Assembly: GCA_024636595.1 (NCBI GenBank)
Contig: JAGXGT010000193.1
Location: forward strand, 1-8,249
Direction of reading: 5' to 3'
Origin: Sphingomonadales bacterium
GTDB taxonomy: Bacteria > Pseudomonadota > Alphaproteobacteria > Sphingomonadales > Sphingomonadaceae
DNA: 8,249 nucleotides
Both the position numbers and the translations under genes were made by a program. This document shows, piece after piece, positions 1-5,437 of this stretch (positions within the stretch are counted from its first letter, which is position 1; every line of letters starts with the position of its first letter). The notes below the pieces were generated by a model. The model did no database searches, was not told where the DNA came from, and saw only the letters and a list, made by a program, of their open reading frames with translations.

Positions 1-25
1 AAGGATATGCTGGCGAAGTGAGGGA

Positions 26-50
26 CGGGGAATGGCGTCGCCCTTCCCCG
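26..50. terminator. Hairpin beyond the DUF4345 gene, possible weak terminator
   Basis: A perfect 7-bp inverted repeat (CGGGGAA at 26-32, TTCCCCG at 44-50) encloses an 11-nt loop. It lies about 10 nt beyond the stop codon of the minus-strand gene that ends at 61. Read on the minus strand, the stem is preceded by AAATTTT but followed by TCCCTC rather than a T run, so it is a poor intrinsic terminator in that direction. On the plus strand a frame closes with TGA at 19-21, just before the hairpin. It may therefore serve a convergent gene that ends inside the first 21 bases, but six codons are too few to call that gene. Confidence 0.35.
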
Positions 51-60
51 AAAATTTGGC

Positions 61-432
61 TCAGTAACGCAGAACCCGCGCCTGCCAGAGCAGCAATAGC
101 GGTGACAATATTTCCACAAACATGGCGGCAAATTGCTCGGTCGGCGGTGGCCCCACTGTCAGATAGGAGATGACCCGCGCACAGCCTCCAATGAAAAAGA
201 ACAGCATTGCGAAGCGGAACAGCATCGCCCGTTTCCGGATTTCGCCAGCGCTATAGAAAATCATCAACGCGACGCCGATATAGACACCGGAGAGATAGCG
301 ATACTGGTTATCCATCGCGCTGGTGAACGCATCGCCGCCCATATGTTCCGCCGCGCCGAATAGCAGGCCGTTGATCCCGAACCAGAGCGGGATGAATCCG
401 ATCAGAAACGAAAGGATGCGGAATGTCGCCAT
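61..432 (-). CDS. DUF4345-type small integral membrane protein
   Basis: A 123-residue, strongly hydrophobic protein of unknown function, probably in the inner membrane. Four likely membrane helices lie near residues 5-27, 46-61, 70-91 and 100-117. Short polar links separate them, including DNQYRYLSGVYIG (41-53) and the basic turn EIRKR (64-68). This architecture and the DNQYRYLSG segment match what I recall of the DUF4345 family. The frame continues upstream to 558, but ATG at 432 is chosen because AGGAG (444 to 440) sits 7 nt before it and the longer N-terminus is not hydrophobic. The gene lies 88 nt downstream of the haem lipoprotein gene on the same strand and could be cotranscribed with it. 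The family name is fairly likely; no function can be read from the sequence. Confidence 0.8.
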   Translation of the reverse strand: MATFRILSFLIGFIPLWFGINGLLFGAAEHMGGDAFTSAMDNQYRYLSGVYIGVALMIFYSAGEIRKRAMLFRFAMLFFFIGGCARVISYLTVGPPPTEQFAAMFVEILSPLLLLWQARVLRY

Positions 433-520
433 ATATATTCTCCTCAATGTTGTTTGTCGCAAGCCCTTCGGCGAACATGTGTCCACAAGCTCGGGCGTGC
501 CAATGCTGACTGGATCACGG

Positions 521-1162
521 CTAGGTTCCCAAAGCAGCTTGCAGCTGTTTAAGACCATCGGCTTCCTCGGCCGTCAGCGGCTGCGCTTCACAGCGCGGAT
601 CGGTTTTCTGCAGCCCCCGGATCATCACATCGTTGATCGGGATCGGGTCGCAGCCGTGGTCGGTCTTGCAGATCAGGTCAAACTGCGGCGCCGCCTTGAC
701 GTGGCAGTCCTGACAGCTGTTGCCGAACCGGTTTTTCACCTCGTCGGCGCCGCGCGTCAGGATCTTGGTACCCTCCGCAGAGATGTCGAGATCAAAATAT
801 TCCCAGTCCTTGGTAACCGCATTAAAGCCTGCTTCGCGCTTGACCATCACTTCGGTGGGAACCAGCTGCACCACAGAGCCGACCGGATAGACGCCGCCCT
901 CCTCTGCGCTCGCCACCGCCACAGTGGCGTCAAGATCTCCATTGAGATTGCCGACAAAGAAACGGTCCACTGCGGTCAGGTCGCTAATGCAGCCAAAGCT
1001 CGCTTCGGTAATATTCTCGGTCGGCAAGGCCGTCACGGCCTCTTCCTTCGCCGCTTCGGGCTCACTGCTACACCCTTGTGTGACCAGCCCCGCAAACAAC
1101 AATGCTGCAGTCGCGCGAAGCAGCCGGCTGGATGAATGACCTTCTGATCGAATATGCGCCAT
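521..1162 (-). CDS. Cytochrome P460-like haem lipoprotein
   Basis: A 213-residue exported protein. A basic and hydrophobic N-terminus (about residues 3-30) ends in a lipobox-like LVTQGC with Cys31, so lipid anchoring after export is likely, though Thr-Gln before the Gly is not an ideal lipobox. The mature part has WEYFDLD (about 120-126) and then a single CxxCH (CQDCH, 150-154), the covalent c-type haem site. This order and size fit the cytochrome P460 family, whose studied members oxidise hydroxylamine or resemble cytochrome c'-beta. Further cysteines at about 58, 165, 171 and 191 might form disulfides. The frame opens at a GTG at 1195, but two adjacent ATGs at 1165 and 1162 follow a GGGGGG ribosome-binding stretch (1174-1169). 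The second has 6-nt spacing and is preferred. It lies downstream of the P450. The haem site is certain; the family and substrate are less so. Confidence 0.75.
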   Translation of the reverse strand: MAHIRSEGHSSSRLLRATAALLFAGLVTQGCSSEPEAAKEEAVTALPTENITEASFGCISDLTAVDRFFVGNLNGDLDATVAVASAEEGGVYPVGSVVQLVPTEVMVKREAGFNAVTKDWEYFDLDISAEGTKILTRGADEVKNRFGNSCQDCHVKAAPQFDLICKTDHGCDPIPINDVMIRGLQKTDPRCEAQPLTAEEADGLKQLQAALGT

Positions 1163-1177
1163 CATTATCCCCCCGAT

Positions 1178-1190
1178 AGTCTTGAAGACT
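1178..1190. promoter_or_regulatory. Perfect palindrome upstream of the haem lipoprotein gene, possible operator
   Basis: AGTCTT-G-AAGACT is a perfect 6+1+6 inverted repeat, placed only a few bases upstream of the G-rich ribosome-binding stretch of the P460-like gene. Its size and place would suit a repressor or activator site. No matching regulator gene is present in the window, and a 12-base symmetry can occur by chance. Confidence 0.3.
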
Positions 1191-1214
1191 GCCACGCACG
1201 GCTGCGGCTGTCAA
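1186..1214 (-). promoter_or_regulatory. Candidate promoter for the haem lipoprotein gene
   Basis: The minus strand carries a perfect TTGACA (1214 to 1209). After a 17-nt spacer comes CAGTCT (1191 to 1186), a poor -10 match that overlaps the AGTCTTGAAGACT palindrome. A strong -35 with a weak -10 under a palindrome would suit an activated or repressed promoter. It would separate the P460-like gene from the P450 upstream. This is inference from consensus only. Confidence 0.25.
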
Positions 1215-1265
1215 TTTGTTGCGCTGGCCGTAACCATCAGCCCCCAGCCGGCGTCCACAGTTAGA

Positions 1266-2663
1266 CTAGAGCCGTTCGAGCCGGACCGGCAGCCCGTCCC
1301 TTGGCTGCGGAATCGGAAATACCTGCCATTTCGGTACGTAATCCGGTCCCCCTTGCAGAACGACGCGGTTCTGCGTCAGCATCGCATGCATCAAAATCTT
1401 GATCTGCATATAAGCAAAATGCAGCCCCAGACACATATGCGCGCCACCGCCAAACGGGACCCACGCATATTTGTGCCGACCGGCACTGTTTTCCGGTGTG
1501 AAGCGCAATGGATCAAACTTGTCCGGGTCGGGCCAGTGCTTTTCCATCTTGTGGACGAATTGCGGACTAATGCCGATATTGGTACCCGCCGGAATCGTGT
1601 AATTGCGGAAGGTGAATTCCTTGAGCGCCCGGCGCGGGATGCTCGGCACCGGCGGGATCATCCGCAGTGATTCCTTGAACGCCATTTCGGTGAGTTCCAG
1701 CTTGCCCAATTGCTCGAGCGTAAGCGTCGTGCCGGCCGGCGCAACCGCCAGGCATTCTTCGCGCAACCGCTCCTGCCATTCGGGATGCTTGGCTAGCAAA
1801 TAGGTCATGCTGGTCGCCGACGACGTAATCGTGTCATGCCCCGCCATCATCAGAAAATTCATGTGATCGACGACTTCGTCCTCGGTCAGCAGCTCGCCAT
1901 TCTCATGCGTCGCCAGACAGATCTGGGTAAAAATATCCTCGCCGCCCTTGGCCCGGCGCTCTTTCACTTGCGGGGTGAAATATTCGAGCAGATATTCGCG
2001 CGCCTTGACGCCTTTCCACATCTTGGTGAATGGAATCGGTGAGCGGGCAATGCCGACCGACGCCTGCACCTCGTCGACAAAGGCCTTGTTGATCTTGTCC
2101 GCTTCCGGACCCCAGGGGATACCCAGAATGGCGCTGGCTGCGGTGTCGAGCGAAAGCGATTTGATTGCCGGATAAAATTCGAATTCAGTGCCGCCCCAGT
2201 CGGCGACCCGCTCCAATATGCCTTCACCCAGAACCGCACAATGGTGCTTCATCGGACCGGGTTTGAAAGCGACCGAGAGCGCCTTGCGGTCGGCTCTGTG
2301 CCGTTCGAAATCCATCAGCATCAGGCCGCGTGGGAAAAGATTGTTCAGCACCGGTCCCCAGCCCTGCTCGCTGGAAAAGATCTTTTCCTTGTTGAACATC
2401 ACCAGTTCGGTCGCGTCCGCACCAAGCAACATCACGTTCTGTTTGCCAAAGCTGTACGTGCGATAGACCGAGCCATAGCGTTCGAACATATATTTGCCGA
2501 ACCCGATCGGGTCCTTGATGACCTTCAATGTTGTCCCAACAAATGGCAGCCCCTGCTCGCCCGGAATATGGGCCAGCTGTTCCTCGCTTGGCGGGGCCAC
2601 CCAATGCGGATTGGCGCTTTCCTGATAGGGATATCCATGTGGTTTTGCTGCGATGGTGGCCAA
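1266..2663 (-). CDS. Cytochrome P450 monooxygenase
   Basis: A 465-residue soluble-type haem-thiolate monooxygenase of full family length. It has the I-helix oxygen-activation motif AGHDT (274-278), the ExxR pair in KESLR (Glu331, Arg334), a PERF-region variant FDPLRF (383-388) and the haem loop FGGGAHMCLG (404-413) with Cys411 as the iron ligand. There is no N-terminal membrane anchor. The early motif LPFVGTTLKVIKDP recalls the CYP26/CYP120/CYP51-like branch, which acts on terpenoid or sterol-like substrates, but the actual substrate cannot be told. No ferredoxin or reductase gene is visible nearby, so electrons must come from partners encoded elsewhere. An in-frame GTG exists at 2690, but TTG at 2663 is chosen because AGGAG lies 7 nt before it; from the GTG that AGGAG would be inside the coding region. 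The P460-like gene follows on the same strand after about 100 nt. Confidence 0.95.
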   Translation of the reverse strand: MATIAAKPHGYPYQESANPHWVAPPSEEQLAHIPGEQGLPFVGTTLKVIKDPIGFGKYMFERYGSVYRTYSFGKQNVMLLGADATELVMFNKEKIFSSEQGWGPVLNNLFPRGLMLMDFERHRADRKALSVAFKPGPMKHHCAVLGEGILERVADWGGTEFEFYPAIKSLSLDTAASAILGIPWGPEADKINKAFVDEVQASVGIARSPIPFTKMWKGVKAREYLLEYFTPQVKERRAKGGEDIFTQICLATHENGELLTEDEVVDHMNFLMMAGHDTITSSATSMTYLLAKHPEWQERLREECLAVAPAGTTLTLEQLGKLELTEMAFKESLRMIPPVPSIPRRALKEFTFRNYTIPAGTNIGISPQFVHKMEKHWPDPDKFDPLRFTPENSAGRHKYAWVPFGGGAHMCLGLHFAYMQIKILMHAMLTQNRVVLQGGPDYVPKWQVFPIPQPRDGLPVRLERL

Positions 2664-2670
2664 TGAAAAT

Positions 2671-2675
2671 CTCCT
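2671..2675 (-). promoter_or_regulatory. Ribosome binding site that decides the P450 TTG start
   Basis: AGGAG on the minus strand is followed by 7 nt (ATTTTCA) and then TTG at 2663-2661. The only upstream in-frame alternative, GTG at 2690, has no comparable purine-rich site at a suitable distance, and using it would place this AGGAG inside the gene. This favours a protein beginning (f)Met-ATIAAKPHGYPYQ. Confidence 0.6.
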
Positions 2676-2753
2676 GGGCTGGCTTTTCACTAGCCTTAGC
2701 TACTTTCATCAATGTCAGCAAGACACTCCATTCATAAGCTATTCAAATGGCTT

Positions 2754-2783
2754 TTGGTACCTGTGACGCAGAAAAAGAAGAAT
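2754..2783 (+). promoter_or_regulatory. Candidate promoter for the Tyr/Gly-Arg lipoprotein
   Basis: TTGGTA (2754-2759) and AAGAAT (2778-2783) are each 4/6 matches to the -35 and -10 consensus, separated by 18 nt. They lie about 50 nt before the start codon, in the 168-nt divergent spacer shared with the P450. The rest of that spacer shows no convincing symmetric operator and no clear promoter toward the P450. Confidence 0.2.
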
Positions 2784-2831
2784 GTAACCCGCCAAGGCTG
2801 ATGCCGCCGGGTTCGGCTTGAGGAATAGAAC

Positions 2832-3518
2832 ATGAGCAATTTTACCATCCCACGGCCGCTGAAGGGCGCACTGGTGGCGGTCGCTGTATTGGGTTTAGGC
2901 GGCTGCATGTACGGCGGCGCGGGCTATTACGGCGACGGCTATGTCAATAATCAGCGCTATGAATGCGACCCTTATGCGCCGTTCGACGATTATTATGCCT
3001 GCGACTATGGCTATGGCTTTGCCAATATCGGATACGGCGGCGGCTGGTATGATCAATATTATTATCCCGGCTACGGCATCTACATCTTTGACCGTGGCGG
3101 ACGGCGCCTTGCGATGCGTAGCAATCACCGGCGTTATTGGGCCAGGCAGCGCGCCGAATATGGTGGGCACCACGCAAGAGACCGCCACTGGAATCAGCAA
3201 CAGCGCGTCGATCGGCGTGACCAGCGCTATCGCCGCGGCGATGGCGTAAGGGACCAGCGGCACGGCAACTATCGTGATGAGCGGACAAGAGCGGAGCGGC
3301 GTGGCAATGGCGACCAGATCAACCCGGTTCGCAACCGCCGCGACCGCACAGGAACAGGACGCGTGGACCGGCGACCCGGCGTGACTGCCCAGCGGCCACA
3401 GTCGAGACCACAGCCTGCCGCCCGCCCTGCCACGGCAAGCGGATCACAGCGTCCAGAAAGTCCGCGGGTTTCACTGAGAACGAGCCGTAGCGCCCGCGAG
3501 CGAATCGCCGACGACTAG
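2832..3518 (+). CDS. Tyr/Gly-rich, Arg-rich-tailed putative lipoprotein
   Basis: A 228-residue protein of unknown function. Residues 1-25 form a signal sequence ending in the lipobox LGLGGC (Cys25). Residues 26-90 are packed with Tyr, Gly and Asp and include two cysteines (46 and 57) that could pair. A core follows, WYDQYYYPGYGIYIFDR (72-88), then HRRYWARQR (99-107). I recall similar cores in uncharacterised sphingomonad proteins, so this part may be a small folded domain. From about 91 to 228 the chain is very rich in Arg, with Asp, Gln, Gly and Pro, low in complexity and probably disordered and strongly basic. AGGAA (2821-2825) lies 6 nt before the ATG. Such a tail could contact peptidoglycan, lipopolysaccharide or nucleic acid; that is only a guess. 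It stands alone, divergent from the P450. Confidence 0.8.
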   Translation: MSNFTIPRPLKGALVAVAVLGLGGCMYGGAGYYGDGYVNNQRYECDPYAPFDDYYACDYGYGFANIGYGGGWYDQYYYPGYGIYIFDRGGRRLAMRSNHRRYWARQRAEYGGHHARDRHWNQQQRVDRRDQRYRRGDGVRDQRHGNYRDERTRAERRGNGDQINPVRNRRDRTGTGRVDRRPGVTAQRPQSRPQPAARPATASGSQRPESPRVSLRTSRSARERIADD

Positions 3519-3570
3519 CCTCCGTGGCCGTCTATCTGCGTTTGCTGACCGTGATCGATTCTATGCGATA

Positions 3571-3590
3571 ACCCGCATGAACCCGCATGA
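3571..3590. repeat. Perfect 10-bp tandem duplication
   Basis: ACCCGCATGA occurs twice head to tail with no mismatch. It lies in non-coding DNA between the lipoprotein and desaturase genes, directly before the first AGCGGAC word. Replication slippage is the simplest origin. Confidence 0.8.
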
Positions 3591-3802
3591 GCGGACCTTG
3601 CCCATCGGCACATTCACGTCGCGAAGCGCGACAGCGGACGTCGGGACGGCAATTTTCGGTTACACCGGTTTGAAGGACTGTTGCATCCCGGAAGGATGGT
3701 TTGGCAGCGCAAAAATGAGCAAAAAACACTGCCGAATCAGCGAGCCACTGCAAAACGCTTGACCAAAGCGGACAGTTTTATGCTTCGCAACCCACATATT
3801 AG

Positions 3803-3838
3803 TTAACACAATTGTAATCATCGTAAATAGCCTATATC
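3803..3838 (+). promoter_or_regulatory. Candidate promoter region of the desaturase gene
   Basis: This AT-rich segment, unlike its GC-rich surroundings, contains TTAACA (3803-3808), TTGTAA (3812-3817), TAAATA (3824-3829) and TATATC (3833-3838). TTGTAA with TATATC gives a 15-nt spacer, and TTAACA with TAAATA also gives 15 nt. Both are shorter than ideal, so the exact elements are unsure. The position, about 40-70 nt before the start codon, fits a promoter. Confidence 0.3.
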
Positions 3839-3855
3839 CTAGGGTTTAGTCCTAG
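3837..3855 (+). promoter_or_regulatory. TCCTAG direct repeat / CTAGG hairpin in the desaturase leader
   Basis: TCCTAG occurs at 3837-3842 and again at 3850-3855, one repeat every 13 bases. The same bases form a 5-bp hairpin, CTAGG (3839-3843) with CCTAG (3851-3855), around a 7-nt loop. The element ends 4 nt before the GAGGAA ribosome binding site (3860-3865). It could be a protein operator or a small leader RNA structure that controls translation of the desaturase; the sequence cannot tell which. Confidence 0.35.
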
Positions 3856-3873
3856 ATTTGAGGAATTTTGTCG

Positions 3874-4959
3874 ATGGCAACCGCATTTAGCGATATTCAA
3901 CCCGACGAATATACACCGTCGGAAAAGCACCCCCAGCATGGCGTCATCATTGGCGGACCAGCTGCGCGGGCAAAGCGGATGGAATATGGGATATTGCTCT
4001 CGTCGATGGTTATCGGCTCTCTCGGTGCCCTATACTGGACGCTCACGCATGCCACCGGCTGGGTTGAATGGTCGGCCTTTTTGTTCGGCTTTGCCCTGAT
4101 CAACATGGGCGTGGGCATCGGCTATCATCGCTATTTCACCCATCGCGCCTTTGAAGCGGGACCGAAAATGCGCCTCGCCATTGGCATCATGGCGCAAATG
4201 GCGTGTCAGGCTTCGGTATTGAAATGGGCGGCGGACCATCGCCGTCATCATGCCTTTTCCGATGCCGTTGGCGACGTGCACAGCCCCTATATCGACGGCC
4301 ATGGCAAGAAAATGGGGAAACTCAAGGGCCTCGGCATCGCCCATTTTGGCTGGCTATTCGACAACACGACATCGGATATGAAGGTCTATGGCAAGGGCCT
4401 GATCGACGATCCCCAAGTCTTGTGGTGCCACAAGCATCGCTGGTCGATCGCCATTTTCTCCAGCATCATTTTGCCCGCGTTGTGGGCACTGACTTTTGGT
4501 GGACCAGAGCATATCATCGGTACCATCCTGATCGGCGGTTTCTTCCGCAATTTCTTCTTCCTGAATTTTGTCATGGGCGTGAACAGCATCGGCCACATTT
4601 TTGGCTCGCAGCGTTTTGAAACCAAAGACGGGTCGCGGAACAACTGGTTCATGGCATGGATGACGTTTGGCGATGGCTGGCACAACAACCATCACCAGCA
4701 TCCGCGCGCTGCTTCCTCGCAGATCGCCTGGTGGGAATTCGATCTGAACGGCCAGATCATCTATCTGTGGGAGAAGATGGGTCTGGTCTGGAACGTGAAA
4801 CGCGCGCCGGCCTATATTCGCAATGAAAAGGGCGAGTGGGTTCAGAAGGACGCCAAGGTCGCAAGAGCCGATCTGGCCGAACCGGAAGCGATGTCAGCCG
4901 ACGATGGCGGCGTAATGTTCCCGGCAGGCAAACAACGTCATATCGAACCGACGGAGTGA
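3874..4959 (+). CDS. Acyl-CoA / fatty acid desaturase (delta-9 type)
   Basis: A 361-residue membrane-bound di-iron desaturase that introduces a cis double bond into a fatty acyl chain, which maintains membrane fluidity. The three histidine boxes are present: HRYFTH (85-90), HRRHH (122-126) and HNNHH (270-274). NSIGH (237-241) supplies the extra Asn/His ligands typical of stearoyl-CoA desaturase-like enzymes. Hydrophobic segments lie at about 39-58, 66-84, 98-115, 193-210 and 214-236. The C-terminus from about 318 is polar. No fused cytochrome b5 or ferredoxin domain is visible, so a separate electron donor is needed. A TTG at 3868 is in frame, but ATG at 3874 is chosen because GAGGAA (3860-3865) is 8 nt before it and only 2 nt before the TTG. 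The acyl-CoA or acyl-lipid form of the substrate is not settled. It is convergent with gspM, with a 4-nt gap. Confidence 0.93.
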   Translation: MATAFSDIQPDEYTPSEKHPQHGVIIGGPAARAKRMEYGILLSSMVIGSLGALYWTLTHATGWVEWSAFLFGFALINMGVGIGYHRYFTHRAFEAGPKMRLAIGIMAQMACQASVLKWAADHRRHHAFSDAVGDVHSPYIDGHGKKMGKLKGLGIAHFGWLFDNTTSDMKVYGKGLIDDPQVLWCHKHRWSIAIFSSIILPALWALTFGGPEHIIGTILIGGFFRNFFFLNFVMGVNSIGHIFGSQRFETKDGSRNNWFMAWMTFGDGWHNNHHQHPRAASSQIAWWEFDLNGQIIYLWEKMGLVWNVKRAPAYIRNEKGEWVQKDAKVARADLAEPEAMSADDGGVMFPAGKQRHIEPTE

Positions 4960-4963
4960 CGCT

Positions 4964-5437
4964 CTAGTTTGACCGCAGGGTCAGCGTCGCCGAGATTGTT
5001 CCGTTGCCAGCAGGATCGACACTAAGCGACTCGACCGCAATGCCCTCACGTTCGATCCGCGCCAGCCAGCCGAACAGCGCCGTCGGCTTGGCCGATTCAA
5101 CCACCATATTGACCCGGCTATCCGACTGCGGCGTGACGGAGGCTACCGCGATGCCGGTCTCGCCTGCGCTCTGGCCGACAAAGGTATCGATCGCACCGCT
5201 GAACTTGACCACAGTCCCGTCCGCGGGCTGCTGGAGCGCTGCTACCTTGGCGTCGATCCGCGCCTGCTGTTCGACCGCGTCAGCATAGCCCTTTTCTGCT
5301 GCGGTCATCGCGCCGAACATCGGGCGGGCGATGCCATAATAGCCGACCAGACCAACCAACAGCAGCCCGGCAATCCCGACCAGCACTTTTTCCCTTTGAC
5401 TGAGCCCGGCAAACCAGTTTCTGGCATTGTCTATCAT
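4964..5437 (-). CDS. gspM: Type II secretion system protein GspM
   Basis: A 157-residue bitopic inner-membrane protein of the type II secretion assembly platform, where GspM pairs with GspL. A short cytoplasmic N-terminus (LSQREK at about 12-17) precedes one membrane helix (about 18-37). An alanine/glutamine-rich, probably helical stalk follows (about 42-70), then a periplasmic ferredoxin-like domain to the end, including GWLARIEREGI (about 123-133). Its length is normal for GspM. The ATG at 5437 overlaps the gspL stop codon (ATGA), which indicates translational coupling, and a GAGGG lies 4 nt before it. The protein diverges in sequence as GspM proteins do, so the call leans on topology, the LSQREK...G helix pattern and position after gspL. 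No gspN follows: the next gene is the convergent desaturase. Confidence 0.88.
   Translation of the reverse strand: MIDNARNWFAGLSQREKVLVGIAGLLLVGLVGYYGIARPMFGAMTAAEKGYADAVEQQARIDAKVAALQQPADGTVVKFSGAIDTFVGQSAGETGIAVASVTPQSDSRVNMVVESAKPTALFGWLARIEREGIAVESLSVDPAGNGTISATLTLRSN

Larger units (their letters stand above)
3519..3873. other. 355-nt intergenic stretch with no convincing gene
   Basis: Short open frames exist on both strands (3577-3762 plus, 3532-3753 minus), but neither has a ribosome binding site, a recognisable domain or natural-looking composition, and they are antisense to each other. The stretch holds a 10-bp tandem duplication (3571-3590) and three copies of AGCGGAC (3590-3596, 3633-3639, 3767-3773). 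From about 3780 onward it is AT-rich and probably carries the desaturase promoter and leader. The first half could be the remnant of a decayed gene or a degenerate intergenic repeat. Confidence 0.5.

Noticed and set aside
1..21. Possible end of a plus-strand gene (six codons, then TGA at 19-21)
   Set aside because: Far too short to identify. The hairpin after it makes it possible, but it cannot be supported.
323..1135. Long plus-strand open frame (270 codons)
   Set aside because: It runs antisense to the haem lipoprotein and DUF4345 genes, which have ribosome sites, a signal sequence, a CxxCH motif and membrane helices. The plus-strand translation has no recognisable domain.
1223..1248. GCTGG/CCAGC hairpin after the P450 stop as a terminator
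   Set aside because: The stem is only 5 bp with a 16-nt loop and no T run follows it, so a terminator call is not justified.
2224..2721. Minus-strand frame of 165 codons overlapping the start of the P450
   Set aside because: It is a shifted-frame shadow of the P450 coding sequence, which carries all family motifs in the other frame.
2895..3263. Minus-strand frame giving a very hydrophobic 122-residue protein
   Set aside because: It is the antisense shadow of the Tyr/Gly/Arg-rich lipoprotein: the complement of Tyr and Gly codons yields Ile, Val and Ala runs. There is no good ribosome binding site.
3532..3762. Two short overlapping open frames on opposite strands
   Set aside because: They have no ribosome binding site, no domain and an odd composition, and each is antisense to the other. 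Treated as non-coding.
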